From positions 764,937,413 to 765,001,412 of the forward strand of contig NC_081414.1 of NCBI RefSeq assembly GCF_030272615.1: 64,000 nucleotides of DNA, read 5' to 3'. Under the pieces are notes generated by a model. It did not search any database, had not been told where the DNA came from, and worked only from the letters and a program-made list of their open reading frames with translations. The DNA is from Cryptomeria japonica (taxonomy: Eukaryota > Streptophyta > Pinopsida > Cupressales > Cupressaceae). A program made the position numbers and the translations under genes. Of this stretch, positions 35,289 to 49,080 are shown in pieces; the stretch's first letter is position 1; the number at the start of each line of letters is the position of its first letter.

Positions 35289-37032
35289 TTACATGTTTTT
35301 TGCAAGTATCTCTTACTCTTTTTTGGTAGGCTGTCTATGGGATGGTGGAATTGGAAGCCACATTGCACTATGGTGTAGATTTTTGAGTAGTTCTCATTGG
35401 CTCAAATTTTTGGATTTGGATATAATTGGTCTATTTCAGTTTTCTCTCCCCTTTGGTTTGAATTTATGGGCTCCTTGGTGTCTCTGCATGATCTTCTTGA
35501 GGAGATAATGTTTATGATATCCACATTTTGTAACCTGCTGCTGCTCCCCAATTGATAACAACTGATGGGCTCCTAGATCTTCTTGAGGAAACTTTTTTGG
35601 AGTTCATCTCTTCATTTTGTAACCGAGTATATAATCAGTTGAGGTTCTTTGTATCTGGATATGTCCTATGGGACCTCTGTATATAGGTCAATTGTTTGGG
35701 TATGGGTGAGATTTCAGATCAGCTGGATCAAGCTATTTTGTAAGGGTAGTTTAGTTCTTTATTTAAGGCGACAACCGAAGGTTTTCTTGCGGGTTCTTTC
35801 CTATTGGTATGCCTTTTGAACCTGTTGTAAAAATTTCTAAAATTAATAAAAAAGTTTAGTGGCTTGGCCACTTTTATTGAAAAAAATAAAATAAATAACC
35901 AATAAATAGATGAACCAAAAATAAATAAATAAATAAATAAATAGATAAACAATAAACAAATAATTAACTGTACATATACATATAAATGCTCTAGCCAATA
36001 TAAGTTAAACTCAATACTATAAATATCTTCCACATACATATAAAATAATCAAATAAATAATAAATAAATAAATGGATGTACTGATAAGCATAAATACTCA
36101 ACTAATATAACTCTACCAATTAATTATTAATTAATTATAAACTCACAGAAAATAAATATGTATAAATATATTGTATTCATACTAACCATTATTTAATAAT
36201 TTACGCCAATGACTATATGTAGTAATTGATTAATTAATTCCACAATTCCAAATAACCAATAAAATATAAATCCATAAAATAAACATTAATGAGTAATAAT
36301 TTTCCAATAATAATAATAATCACACATTAATATTAAATATTAATGTCATCCATTGATTTAATTTAATATTTATAAACTATATAAATAAATTAATTATTAA
36401 TTAATAAATAATCACAAACTCACAAGACAACTTGACATAAGGTTGAACAACATACCACATGACGCAAATCAATGACTCAAGATAAGACACTAATGGACAA
36501 GGGTATCAACTTAAGCCTAAAGTATGAGAGGGAAACACATGCCATCTCCAACAACTTGCCATTGGGATAAAGACACGCTCAGACCCGTGAGACCAGGTGG
36601 CTTCAATGTTTGGTACCTGCAATCCTGCATCCACCACTAAACACAATACAATATCTATACAATACATATACATCATAAATGATCAAGCAAGTGATAGAGA
36701 CTCACAACTTCATATCGTGCTCGCAATGAGTGGTATGGCATCGTCTCTAATCACGAAGACACTAGAAGACAATCACAAACATCATAGGATCAACACAGTC
36801 ATCATAATCATAGAGTAAGGTTAGCCTAATCATAATGTCATCAAAATACCATAAGCAATATGATCAATCATGAATAATGATCAAATATAGATCCATCATC
36901 ATATCTAATACAATCATGAAATAGGGTTAGTACATAACATGATAACATCAAATCATCATAAAGTAGACTAAGCTAGATTAATATATTCTTTTGATGTACA
37001 ACAGGCAAGATAAATCAGGGAGGGGCACTACA

Positions 37033-37045
37033 TCCTCCCCCCCTT
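37033..37045 (-). promoter_or_regulatory. Polypurine tract of the LARD-like element
   Basis: On the minus strand AAGGGGGGGAGGA lies immediately upstream of the 3' LTR start (TGTAGTGCCC). It would prime plus-strand DNA synthesis. Confidence 0.85.
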
Positions 37046-39376
37046 AGGCTCGACTTACTCCTGGAAGTCGTCAAGGGTTAAGTTGAAAGCATACACACAT
37101 CAACCCAAAACTTCTTAATTCAAACATTTCCTAGCCCAAAGTAAAATAATGAAAATTAGAGTTTCCTTTCTATGCTTTAATTATCCAAAGTAAATATGTT
37201 ACACAAGAGATAAAACAAGTCACAAAACTCTTAATAGTTACAATAAGCATGCTAAATTATTAAAATTTCTTCAAGGAAACTTTATTTAACAACATTTTGC
37301 AAGACCAAAACTATAATTCTTGTCACCAAGTTATCATCTATAAGAAAAAATCACAATCTCACACCATTCAAGCATGACAACACTCCTTTAACATCTAGTT
37401 ACATGCAATTAAGAAGATAAATATGCTTTTTATACAATATTTTACTCATAGGAACATCCTTATATTATTTAAGAAGTCACATGTCGTACACCTATATGAG
37501 GAAAATTTGAATAAACTTCCTTCCAAACTGAATAAGATCAATAGAATCTCACAATTACCAGAAATCTAGATCCTATGTTTCAAGGAAAACAAGATTTACA
37601 ATATTCAAACTACTAAGTCTGTACCACACTTCCGCTATGCTACTTTGATACAAATATTCACCCATCTTTCATCCAATCAAGTTATTCAAGGCACTCTAAG
37701 CCATTAATTATGCATGATATATATACACACAAACACTCAATGAAGGTATGAAATCAATAGTTCTTTCACATTAAACTATTTCATATATTACAAAAAATAC
37801 AAATGCATTTCTATCTAACATTCCATAAAATCCTAAAATTTATTGGTACATTTCATCTTATTAACATATTTCATTTATTCAACTGATACTGACATTATCT
37901 AATTGTTCCTTAAGTCTAGTGCACTTCTCTGTGGTGTCCTCCCTTGCACACACAATCAACAGTTCAAAATGAGCATGGTAGAAACAACACTTGACTCACG
38001 ACGAGGGCCCGCAATACTTCAACATTCAGAATGACCACTATGGACAACAAAAGAAAGAAAGTCAAAGGAAAGATCATTAAATCCAACATAAAATCATGAA
38101 AAGAAAGAAAATTTGTCGGTGAAATCAATCAATAAATAAAGTGTGACAAGTGCCACCACAAGAACAAAATAAATGAAAGAAGAAATTAGTGGTCATTCCT
38201 AAAGTAAAGAAATCCAAAAATCAATTAACTCCAATGATACTTCACACAATTCACAAAATAACTCAAAACAAAATAACCAACTCATCCAAATCTACATCAC
38301 AAGGTGACCAATATCAGTCACATCAAAGGGAGTAACCACTACACAACACCCAAGAGTACAACACCCTGAATGTGTTAGAGAGTGCATGCCAAACATTTAA
38401 AACCATAAGTTTATTTATCTATATTCATTTTAATGTAATACAATCCTTTACAATATTCTAGACAAGTATCCTTCATGAAATATAACATATGCAAGGAGGA
38501 AATAAGGTGTCTCATACATACAGTCATACACAATTAATGTTCAAGATATCCTATCTATAAATTGATCATATTTACCGAGTTATAATAAAAAAAATGTTAG
38601 AACTTCAATTAATCTCTTGATGATATACTATAACATACACCATTTCAAGTTCAATGCTCAATAAATAGCATGGAGATGATCATAATGTTCTACATGATGT
38701 CATCAAACAATTTAATCAATCATATATTCACAAAAGTAAATTACTTATAACAAATAAATCTCATTATTTTAGGAAAAATTTAATACCAGATTTCAATCAC
38801 TCCCACTCCAACAACCTATGATCATTTGTCAACATACCCTTAGCTAATCAATTGTCTATATTAAGCATAAAACTAGTTATCATAGCCTTACATACAACTT
38901 ACTTTATCTCCATTTTCATTTCATGTCACACAAATTTAAGGAAAATTATCATTTAGAGTCACAATACAACTTCTTACAATTTATTATGAATCCATCCTTA
39001 TAGAATTCGTTAAGCAAACATTTACTCAAAATTCAAATAAGGCAAGGATATAGCATATTTTCTTGATCAAGCAAAATATTTCATCAAAACTGCACAACTC
39101 CTACTCAAAGCTGATTTTTATCTTGCCAAACCAAATAAAGACACAAAGGTATGATTTTATTTTCCTATACATGCAATGCACCAATCTTTACTTCATTCAA
39201 CACACATATTATAACATGATCTTTTAACCTATTAGTTCGTAAAAAAATTTATACATTATTTATGAAAAGATGTTCTATCTAACTCATTCTTCTTCAAACA
39301 AAAATCTTGAATGCAATGCATAAATTTTGATCTTCGATGCAAATTTATTCCATCCAACTTCTCTTTTAATGTATTC
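37046..39376. other. LARD interior, part 1: non-coding
   Basis: About 2.3 kb of AT-rich sequence between the polypurine tract and the Tat insertion. No reading frame above background in either strand, and no gag or pol motif. Confidence 0.75.
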
Positions 39377-40824
39377 TGTAGTCACATAAATATGTCCATT
39401 TTAATTAAAGAAATATTTGTTATTTATTTGATTAAAAATCCACTAGCCACCAGTTAATTAAATTAACATTTAATTAATTCATCTTCAAACATTCTCCTAT
39501 TAATTAAATAAATTATTCAATTTATTTTAATTAATTCATTAAACTAAAATCACAATCAATTAAATGAATAAATTCTATTTATTTAATTTAAACCTCTTTC
39601 CTCTTTTAAATAAATTAAATAAAACATTTATTTAAATCATTAAATCCCCCCCACTTGCATTCTCCTAAAAATGCAACTTGCACCTATTTGTTGAAATAAA
39701 TAAATTTTATTTTAATAAAAATCCTATTTTCCCTCACCCACCAAACCCACTTGCAATCCTAAACCCCTTCTAGATTCTTCTAACCCCTTCCTAATTATCC
39801 TAATCCATCCCCTAATTATTGTCACATTCCTAAGCAACTTGGAGTCACTTCTCAAAGACTCCAAAGTCTTTGAAAAGCATTAAATGCTTTATGTGTCCCT
39901 CAAGCTAACCTCTAAAGTCTTCCAAACCACTTATGGCTCTTACATGACCATTAATGGTTAACTCCACTTGCACCCATGGTTAGGGACTTTGACCCCTAAC
40001 TCAACCTTCATCTAACCCAATCAAGCATTCATTGCTTTGACCATGGTTATCCCTTTAACCCTTGCACAAGAGTTTATCCATTGGATAAAAGCATTATTCC
40101 TTGAATAATGAATTTATTCACTCAACATTAACCTTACCTCCCAAGTTAACCCTCAGGTCATGTCAAGCATTTAATGCTTCTTTCCTCTCCTCTCAACCCA
40201 TCTCATGTTGACACTTGTCATCCTAGGATTGGGTTGAAAGCCCTCACATGGATCATAAACCATTCAATCCTGACCCTTGTTGAGATTACTCAATCTCAAC
40301 CATCCATTGCTCCATTTTTCCTATAAATAGAGCCCATTTCTTCATAATCCAGATCTTGAAAACTTGTATGCATTTACATTATAGTCATTTTTAGAAGAGC
40401 ATTTAGCATAAATCATCAATATATTGTTATTTTGGATTAAAATAAATCAAATTCATTCCATATCATCTAATATTAGCCTTTTTGTTTACACTTGCATGGC
40501 ATAAGTAAATCATTTTTTATCTTGAACCTCCATAAGGCATCCATAGTCCAAAAAGCTATTGAGAGCTACACTTATTTGGAACTTGGAGAGGAGAGGAACA
40601 AGGGAGGAGGAGCTACAAGCATGGTGGAAGGCATTTGGAGATCCCTTCTTGAGTTTATTTTCATAGTTAAATGCTTCATTATGTTTTTAGTGTCTCTCTT
40701 GGTATGCCTACTTAGATTAGTCTTTGGTTGATTAATACTAACATTTCTCTTTGTTTCTTGTGCTTCTTATGTGTTATACCACCACAGGTTTTTGTCTAAC
40801 AAAGTCCCATTTTGTAGAGCATCA
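39377..40824 (+). repeat. 5' LTR of the Tat element
   Basis: 1,448 bp, TGTAGTCACA...GAGCATCA. A likely promoter is CCTATAAATAGAGCCC near 40,320-40,336 (TATA box), shared with the 3' LTR. A 79-codon open frame near its end (40,492-40,731) is present in both LTRs but has no family resemblance and probably is leader sequence. Confidence 0.92.
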
Positions 40825-40840
40825 TTTGGTGAACTCGAGG
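40825..40840 (+). promoter_or_regulatory. Candidate primer-binding site of the Tat element
   Basis: TGGTGAACTCGAGG starts two bases after the 5' LTR. The TGG start and position fit a tRNA primer site. I cannot name the tRNA with confidence. Confidence 0.6.
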
Positions 40841-40904
40841 TAAAATCAAACATGCAACCTTCTGATATACTAACTTTTTTGACTGTTTTACTTGACACAC
40901 AGGT

Positions 40905-41150
40905 TGCGCTTCGATGTTTTTGTTCACGCTTTAGCACTATCGCAAATTCAGTCTTTTAGCGCTATTGTCCCAAAATTAACACTTTTGTCTATAGTATAGC
41001 GCTATTGACCATTAGGTAGCGCTTTTGTTCCCATTTTAGCACTGTTGGCTTTCTGTATAATAATTTCTTTTACTGCTTTTGTCCTTACTATCACGCTTTT
41101 GTGTTAAGTAGCACTTTTGGTCTCACACAAAGTAGCGCTATTGTAACAGA
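40905..41150 (+). repeat. TAGCGCTATTGT motif array in the Tat 5' leader
   Basis: At least eight copies or variants of TAGCGCTATTGT occur just after the primer site, for example 40,957-40,968, 40,997-41,007, 41,017-41,028 and 41,133-41,144, plus variants such as TAGCACTTTTGG. Spacing is irregular, 20-40 bases. The AGCGCT core is palindromic. The same motif recurs mostly inverted near the other end of the element (56,645-56,930). Confidence 0.75.
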
Positions 41151-41324
41151 GCATTGTAAAAAATGCCTTATAACCGATAAATCATTTTTTCTTAGGCTTG
41201 TAGAGGCCCGCCATGTATGCGGATTTTACTGACTGTTTGTTTCTTGTACAGGTTTGAACTAACCTATTTTATTGCTTAAAATTTTAGAAATTCACTTTTC
41301 TTGATTTTATTACAAGTTAAAATT

Positions 41325-41500
41325 AACTTCAAAACACTTCATTTTGGTGATTAAAAATCAAACCTCAAAGACTTCATTTTGGTGCTTTAAAAACTCACAA
41401 CAAACTTTGTTTTTCATGCAAGATAGGCAATTTGAACACTTCCTTTTTGGTGCTTAAAAATCAACTTCAAACACTTCATTTTTGGTGCTTAAAACTCAAC
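41325..41500 (+). repeat. Short tandem units in the Tat leader
   Basis: Four degenerate copies of CACTTCATTTTTGGTGCTTAAAA with a following ATCAA or CTCA, about 40-65 bases apart. Non-coding. Confidence 0.65.
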
Positions 41501-43592
41501 AAGACAAATTTTGATTTCCTCACATCAACTCAAGCTAAAAATCACAATCCACATTTTGTTTTGGGCAAAAAGAACAATCAACTTGTTTTGTTTTTTAAAG
41601 CAATTTCCTTTCAAAGCAAAACGTGTTTTTCATTCAGTTGACTAGGATTTCATTTTCCTAGTTTACTCAACATATTGCCTTTGAAGGATAAAAAGAACAC
41701 CATGACTATTGGAGCAACATCTCCAAATAGTTAGATCACCATTGCAATAACAAGTTAAAAAGAACAAGTGTCTTTTGTGTCTGGCACAAATGTGCAAAAA
41801 GTTTGTCAAGTGGTCCTACTTCTAACACACACTATCCTCTCCCTTGGCTTTCGTGGTCCTAGGTGCAAGAGAAAAGTGTTAGTAACACTCAAAGTTTCTA
41901 TTTTTAAGAGAGGCCTGCCAAGAGACACATCACTCTTGGGAACGACCTTGCATGGTAAATCCTTTGAGCCACTATAGAAATCAGGTGTGAGCGAAAGCTG
42001 TAGCTTTGGGTATAGTTGTTCCTACAGTGTAACTTGCCGAATGGACAAATGAGCCCCACCACAAGTTACAAGGCTCTTAAGTGAGTCACTGCAGAATGAA
42101 CTTATGTCGAAAGACATAAAAAATTACTAAACACCTTTAAGTAGTAGCCCACCCGTTCTATTGATTGAGGATATTTGTGAGAAGTTTAGTGCAAGAGCAT
42201 AGAAGATTTTGCTCCCAAGGTACTCATCATACATATTTCCTTGAGTAGAAACATAGATTTTTGAAAGGTTACTTGTAGCCTGATAAAAGTGGTGACTCCC
42301 CCATCATAGGGATCATCTATTTGTTGTGCTCGTGCAAGACTTAGTATATCACATCCTTACCTACCACGACGAGATTCATAAGCTATGTAGTACCAAAGTT
42401 GAAGAAATATCAAGATGTGGGCTGAAATTATCACAATTGGCCATTTGACCTTAGGGATAAAGAGTGTTTTAAGTGTCTTCGTTTTGTGTCAAGTCTAGTG
42501 ATAAACTGAGCCGACTTCAGGCTATTTGAAAAAAAAAACATACTCAAAAACATTTGGAAGGAAAGGGTCATAAAAGTCCAAGGATTGGGTTGATCTAGAC
42601 CCACACCTATTTGCACCTTTTGAGGCAACATTCTTGTGTTTGTGTGCTTGCTTTGTTTTCTTGTCAAAGAAAACTAAAAAAAATCCAATTCCAAAACAAG
42701 TATTCATCCAACACAAACATTTTTCAAAAAAAACCAACAAAGATAAAAAACAAAAGTGCAAAAACAAACTATATGACCATTCTTCACATCTTGAGAAAGA
42801 AGAATCTTCATCAACACATCAACTTGAAGAAAAGACCATTGAGCTCAAAGGATTTCATCAAAAGAAGGAAATTCTTCTATCTTAATAGACAAATCTTGTC
42901 TCACATAGAACCTTCTTATGTCACATGCGTCTATATCTTCAAGGAAAATCAAACGAGTTTGATCAAGAGTTATTAAACCGCAAAGATTTTACTCAATATA
43001 GAGCTTTGAGCTATCATCAAAACAAAGGAGGCAAGATCAATCTTGCCTTCTTTCCAGACATTTGTATCACATATAACTCAGCTAGGGAAGAACCACCAAC
43101 CCTTGAAAGAGAAGAGGAAGAGTTTGTTCCTTTTGTAACACAAAGTTTTTATTGAAGTTAACATTTTATCCATTATCACATTCACACCTCATCAAATCCA
43201 TTCCAACTCTCAAAAAATCATGAGGTTTTTTGTCCTAAGTTCTCTTCTGATATTGCTTGAATCAAACACAATACATCACTTTTTAGAGTGTCTCTACATC
43301 TAGGATAAACTCATCCTATGAGGCATTTCTATGTAGGTTAAAACTAGTCTATGAGTGAATCCTCTCATTACTAGGTAGTTGAGTCTGTAACACATCTCAA
43401 ATCTCTCTAAACCTTATCATATCAAACATTGTCAACCAAACACAACAAGCAATTCAAGGAAAGGAATTTGGTAACAACTACCTTTAGTGCTAGAGATCCG
43501 TATGCAAAACACTCCACCAAACATTAATCTCTCATTTTCATCACCAACTCATCATCATTTTCACAAAACTTCAACAAAAACTTGTAAACAAA
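41501..43592 (+). other. Long untranslated leader of the Tat element
   Basis: About 2.1 kb before gag with only short open frames. Long leaders are common in this lineage. The frame at 42,925-43,155 looks coding-like (charged, 76 codons) but has no recognisable family. Confidence 0.6.
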
Positions 43593-45173
43593 ATGGCTCA
43601 AACCAGATCAAGGTCTAGACAACAAGAAATTGAAGGGGAAGAGGAGGAAAATATCAATGAATTCCAAGAAGCCCTTAGAGGAAACACAAATGAAGAAAAT
43701 CCAAGTACTCCTACTCCTGCAGCAATAGAAAGGGTGCAACATAACCCTCTCTTTAATTGACTTTTTGACGAGATCCTTAGGAACAACGCCGATGCTCACT
43801 TTTTATGACTTGCCCAAGAGGGAGCCAAACTACCCTCTGATTTTGATACTGCACAACTAAGGCAAGCATCAGAACACCAGAGTTGTAATGAGGATAGAAG
43901 AGGTCAAGATCCCATCAAATACAACTTTCATCAAGAAAATCCCCCACCTCCTCCAAATGACATAGACATGTTGCGGCAACAAGTCAAGAATCTCACCCAA
44001 CAACTCCACAGTGGTGTGAAAACAAACTAGTTTTCACTTAATGATATTTGTCCCTATCCCTTTGACAAGAATCTACATATGCCACCTTTTCCACGAGGGT
44101 TTGAAACACCTAAGTTCAAAAAGTATCGAGGAAAAGGAGATCCTCATAATCATGTTAGAGAATTTAATTCAGCATGCCTAGAAGTGGTATATGAGGACAC
44201 ATACCTAATGCAACTCTTTCCCCAAAGTTTGGGAGGGACAACTACATCATGGTTTTCCTGACTAGCAGGTGGTATTAGGACATTCGAAGAATTGGTCCAA
44301 AAATTCATTTCACATTACTCACATAACATTGAACGCGATATCACCATGGCCGATCTATGTAACACCAAGCAAAAACCAAGGGAGCTATTTTTAGCTTTCC
44401 TACAATGATGGCGACAAATGTCTAGCAGACGTTCCCTTCAACTACCTGAAAGAGAGCTAGTGGAAATCTTTATTTCCAACCTAAACGAAGAAATGGAATT
44501 TCATTTAGACATGAAAGGCACCGAGTCTTTCAATGACATGATCACACAGGGTTTAAAATGTGAATGGGCCCTCATAAAAAAGGGGCTTATCAAAATATAT
44601 AATGAACCCAAAGATTCCCCTCGCCTACGATTCAATAGTGATAAACCTAACTTCTGGAATAAAAACAAAAACATCATCAATGATGGGGTTGTAGATGCAA
44701 GGACTATCAAGAGTGCACAACCTGTGGTCTGATTTGCGGGGCAAAACCCCCTTCCTAAGACAAGCACGGTTCCTCCCCCACTGAATCAAGGACATAATAT
44801 ACAACAAGAGGAACCAAGACAAAGACAACAAAATTATAAACAAAAAAGAACGTACACTCCCTTAGGGGAACCTATTGAAACAATATTACGTCAGTTGGTC
44901 TCTTCAAACTTGGTGACCCTACCAAAGATGTCCAATTATGAACCCCAGGTTAAACCTTCATGGTGGAGGGACAATGAACATTGCGAATTCCATCAAGGGA
45001 AAGGGCATAAAACAAACAATTGTCATAGATTGAAAGATCTTATTCAGGATCTCATCGACCGAGGCAAGATCGAAATTGAAGGACACAACCCCAAAACAAC
45101 AAACAATGATCATCTTATGTTTAAAAATCCACTTCCATCACAAGATCAAAGGGGTCCTTCTACTTCAAGGTGA
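43593..45173 (+). pseudogene. Tat element gag
   Basis: From ATG at 43,593 one frame runs to 45,173 with stops near 43,758, 43,806, 44,028, 44,260, 44,406 and 44,731 but no obvious frameshift. It has an acidic head, then the retrotransposon gag core (PPFPRGFETPKFKKYRGKGD, AWFS-like TTSWFS, then the FEELVQKFISHYS region), and a zinc knuckle CEFHQGKGHKTNNC near 44,989. Gag packages the element RNA in cytoplasmic particles. Six in-frame stops make it inactive. Confidence 0.9.
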
Positions 45174-47550
45174 AACACAGATACCACTGATTATACGTAA
45201 GCCGCCTATAATTACACTGTGAATCACCTATATGATGCCAATGAACAAATTGCAACTATTACCATAAAAAATCCAAGCTCTACCTACAATGTTGTTATGC
45301 GTCACAACAAGATCACCATTAAAGCAGCTCCATAATGCACACCTTCCATCCCAAAGTAGTATAACCTTGTGGAATAGTTAGATAAGACACCCACACTTAT
45401 CTCCATCTTAGAGCTTTTGTGCCTATCCCCATCTCATAAAACAATCTTGGATCAAGCTCTCCAAGAGGCATCAGTCCCTGCAAATCTAAATACAAATCAA
45501 TTCCAAGCTATGGTTGGAAATCTAAGGTCATCACCATGTCTCACTTTCTCGGAAAGTGATAATACATCCTTCTAGCAACCTCATAATGCCTCACTCCATA
45601 TTGAAGGATTTATAAACCAAAATAGGATCAAGTGAGTCTTGATTGACATTGGAGTAGGCCTAAATATCTGTACACTACAATTGGTCACAACATTGGGGTA
45701 TGCAATTGAATTAGTGGATCCCCACAAAAAGATAACTATAAAAGCCTATGATGATGCAGAGCGTTCATCCAAAGGAGCAGTTGTGTTACCAATCTGAGTG
45801 GGCCAGTGGTGAAGCACATCATATGTCAAGTTCTGGACCTTCCTCTATCATATAATTTGTTGTTAGGAATACCTTGGATACATGCCATGCAAGCTGTTCC
45901 ATCCACCTACCACCAATGTATCAAGTTCCCTCATAATGGTGTAGAAATTACAATCCTGGGTGATGCAAATCCATTCACATATTGTAACAATATCAACCAT
46001 CAACCAGAGATTACCATTCCTAACAACAGAGAAGCTATCCCATCCACCTCATACGTTAGTCAAACCTCTCTTTCGAGTTCAAACACCACTATACCCAAGC
46101 AAGAGAAGCTAAAGATGAAAATGGCAGAGGAAGGTCCTGGGGAGTACAATCTTAGCCAACTCTTTTGTGTTGGGCAACTACCCACTTCTCTGAGAAGTCA
46201 TGGTAAACCTCAAAAGTTACTTCAAAAACCACTGGTCAAGCCAACATGCACTTTGACACCTTTCATCCTTGGAAAGAGTCAAGAAGAAGAGAGCAGAGAT
46301 GAGGACTTAGCAAAATGGATCTATAAAGATCCCATCGCCATGGACACCCCACAAGCTAAGCTTCCCATAGATCAATATGGAAAAGGTCTTCTCATTATGC
46401 AAAGAATTATGATGGTCAAAGCACCTTGGGACCTTGCAAGCAAGGACAACATGAGCTCCTGCAGCCAGAATTAAAGCCTAAAGATAACACAGGCTTAGGT
46501 TTTCAAAAGGAGATTCTTCTTAAACTCAGATTCAAAGGGAAACCCAACAAACCTATATATCAACCAGGTACAACCATAAAGAGGTCACCTTTGATTATAT
46601 CAACAACACCCAGAACCACACCAATTACTCCAATACAGTTGATCATCCCACCAATCAAACCACCAACCCCATCAATAGTAGCAACTACATCCATAACACC
46701 ATTATCAATATCAGAACCCCCAATAGTATTGACAACACCGATAATTCCAGCAGAAGCAACAGATTCAACAACACTGATGCTACTTGTATCAGATTCACTT
46801 ATCCCCATAATCCTTCCTGCAACACCAATCATTTCATATACAAGGGTACATCAACCAATCACACCTATAGTGTTTAAATCAAAGGACATCCCAGTATGGT
46901 ATAGTAATTGGATACTGGAAAGCGACTCAGAGACTGACTCACATGAGTGGGAATTTGATTCCGTTTAGCTTAATATTTCAGATGAGGAAGATGTATCACT
47001 ACCTCCACCTCGCAAAGACATCCCTATTTATCGAGAAGCATAGATAAAGACCTCTTGGATTCCTGAACTGGAAACATCTTCCACAGACCCTACGTCACAT
47101 CCTATGCCTGATTCTGACAGGGAGAGTACCATCAACGTCTTGACCCTCACTAAAACATCTCATGAACTTAACCTAATCGATGAGGTAATGCCCATTATCC
47201 ATCCTGAACTCATCAAATGGAGCCAACCTACTCCCCCGTGTCTTGACCATTTCCAAAACAATGAGGCAATCATTGACTTTTTGGAACTATGGGATAACAT
47301 ACCAAGCGGGGATCACAAAGTTGGATTTGCTGAAATTAATAGCGCAACATACTTTGGGGCGGATGCCAAACCTTTCAGCTTCAAAAATATAACAATAAAA
47401 CATGGATCTTCTAGTGAAAACCACACCATGGCACTGTTTGATCCCAAAAAAGTAAAAAGAAAGAGTGTATCCAACGGTGAAAACCTCTCTGAGGCGCCTG
47501 AGGATGAAATGTTTGACATCCTCCCCTCTAGTACACAACAGGAATGATCA
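45174..47550 (+). pseudogene. Tat element protease and linker
   Basis: The aspartic protease part contains VLIDIGVGLNICTLQLV (about 45,636-45,690). The expected Asp-Ser/Thr-Gly triad reads DIG here, preceded by a stop. The C-terminal protease segment LSYNLLLGIPWIHAMQAVPST follows in another frame (about 45,845-45,905). A Pro/Thr/Ile-rich linker (46,560-46,850) and an acidic linker lead to RT. The enzyme would cleave Gag-Pol. The altered triad, the stops and two frame changes mean it cannot. Confidence 0.8.
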
Positions 47551-48590
47551 ACAATCCTTATTGAAGAGACAAAAGAATACAATGTGGGGACTCCTAAAAC
47601 TCCTCACCACATACATTTGACATCTCTTTTAACTTCAGAGGAACAACCTAAATTTATCAAATTTTTCCAAAAATGCCAGATCAACTTTGCATAGTCATAT
47701 GCAAACATGCCTGGGCTTGATCCTGATTTAGTCATGCATCACCTCACTATAGCAGAAGGAGCTAAGCCTGTCAAGAAGAAGCTTCGCAAGATCCATATTA
47801 CAGTACTAGTCAAAGCAGAACTTAAGAAACTCCTGGATGTTGGTTTTATTAGACCAATTGATTGTGCAGATTGGATCTCCAACATTGTGCCTGTGGGCAA
47901 ACTAAATGGGGGCATCTGTATTTGTACTGACTTTAGAGATCTGAATAAGGCATGTCCTAAAGATGACTTCCCTCTACCAAACATCGATATAATAGTGGAC
48001 CTGATCGCAGGACATGCCATGCTTTCTCTCAATGATGGTTTTTCAGGGTACAACCAGATTAAGATCACACCAGAGGATCAACATAAGACAACCTTCACAT
48101 GTCCATGGGGGACATACTACTAGAATGTAATGCCTTTTGGTCTAAAGAATGCAGGAGCGACCTATCAACAAGCAATGACCACCATCTTTCATGATATGAT
48201 GCATACCATAATGGAAGATTATGTTGATGACTTACTGGCAAAATCACTCTCAAGAGAAGGTCATTTGGAAATATTAGAGAAAATATTTGACAAACTGGAA
48301 CAATATCATGTTCGACTCAACCCAAAGAAATGTGTCTTTGGAGTAACCTTCAGGAAGCTTCTAGGATACATTGTCTCAAACAAAGGTATTGAGGTCAACC
48401 CAGCAAAGCTCAAAGCAATCATGGACATGCCACCTCCATGGAACATCAGTCAGCTAAGGACATTACAAGGGTGGCTACAATCCATCCGAAGATTCATTGC
48501 ACAACTGGCAGATAAGTGTCACCCCTTTACACACTTATTATACAAGAACATCTGCTTTCAATGGGATATTAGATGCTAGCAAGCATTTCG
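47551..48590 (+). pseudogene. Tat element reverse transcriptase
   Basis: One frame contains VKKKLRKIH, LLDVGFIRPI, CTDFRDLNKACPKDDFPLP, LSLNDGFSGYNQI, MPFGLKNAGATYQ and the catalytic YVDDLLAKS (about 48,220-48,246). The order and spacing are those of Ty3/Gypsy RT. Stops occur near 47,692, at 48,121 (before NVMPFGL) and at 48,577. The first catalytic Asp is seen as LNDGFSGY, and the YVDD pair is intact. Confidence 0.92.
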
Positions 48591-49080
48591 GATGCTTAAA
48601 GACTATCTCATGAATACACCATTGTTGATCCCACTGGGTCCGAGTAAACCTTTATTACTCTATATTTCAGCAACAAATACAAAATTGGGAGTAATATTGG
48701 CTCAACACAATGCAGAAGGGAAAGAATGTGTTCTTTACTACATCTCTCGCACACTGGTCGGCTATGAACTCAATTACACACCTATTGAGAAAGCTTGCCT
48801 AACAATAATCTTGGCAACCACTAAACTGAGGCACTACCTATTAACACATAAAGTTCAACTCATTGCAAAGATTGATCCACTAAAGTAATTACTCAACAAA
48901 GAAGCATTGACAGACCGCTTGGCCAAATGGGTGATGATTCTAAGTGAATTTGACATCGAGTATGTGGACCATAAGGCTATCAAGGGTCAAGTTATTGCAG
49001 ATCAGTTGGCCGATGCACCACTCATAGGCAATCATCCTCTCATTTCCAATTTTCTAGATGAAGAGATATTCATGATCACA
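48591..49080 (+). pseudogene. Tat element gypsy-type RNase H (degenerate)
   Basis: Family landmarks include PLLLYISATNTKLGVILAQ, VLYYISRTLVGYELNYTPIE and KAC, then a tether with DRLAKWVMILSEFDIEY and ADQLADAP. The first catalytic Asp is replaced (YISAT), as is usual for this domain in Tat elements, where a second RNase H takes over. A stop follows IDPLK at about 48,886. Confidence 0.85.

Larger units (their letters stand above)
29751..35890 (+). mobile_element. 5'-truncated L1-type LINE in the LARD 3' LTR
   Basis: The flanks are ATAATAAA-rich LTR sequence with the direct repeat ATAAATA at 29,744-29,750 and 35,891-35,897. The element ends in a poly(A)-like tract (35,878-35,890). It starts inside the endonuclease domain, so the 5' end and ORF1 are missing, as usual for incomplete target-primed reverse transcription. 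Order: endonuclease, reverse transcriptase, cysteine-rich region, RNase H, then a 2-kb 3' region. Stops and frameshifts throughout the main ORF show it is dead. Confidence 0.9.
27021..37032 (-). repeat. 3' LTR of the LARD-like element, with LINE inserted
   Basis: This matches 59,908-63,677 along its whole length once 29,751-35,890 and one copy of the LINE target duplication are removed. The remaining length is about 3.87 kb. Boundaries: TGTAATGCCC at 27,021 and GGCACTACA ending at 37,032. The two LTRs differ by scattered substitutions and small indels, so the insertion is not recent. No coding sequence of its own is visible. It is very AT-rich with many (AAAT)n-type runs (29,540-29,720, 35,880-36,070). 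Confidence 0.9.

Noticed and set aside
40492-40731. 79-codon ORF found in both Tat LTRs (also 58,620-58,859)
   Set aside because: Duplicated only because LTRs are duplicated; it lies after the TATA box in the transcribed leader and has no family resemblance.
41768-41977. Small plus-strand ORF in the Tat leader
   Set aside because: Short, and the surrounding leader is full of stops in all frames; no sign of a separate gene before gag.
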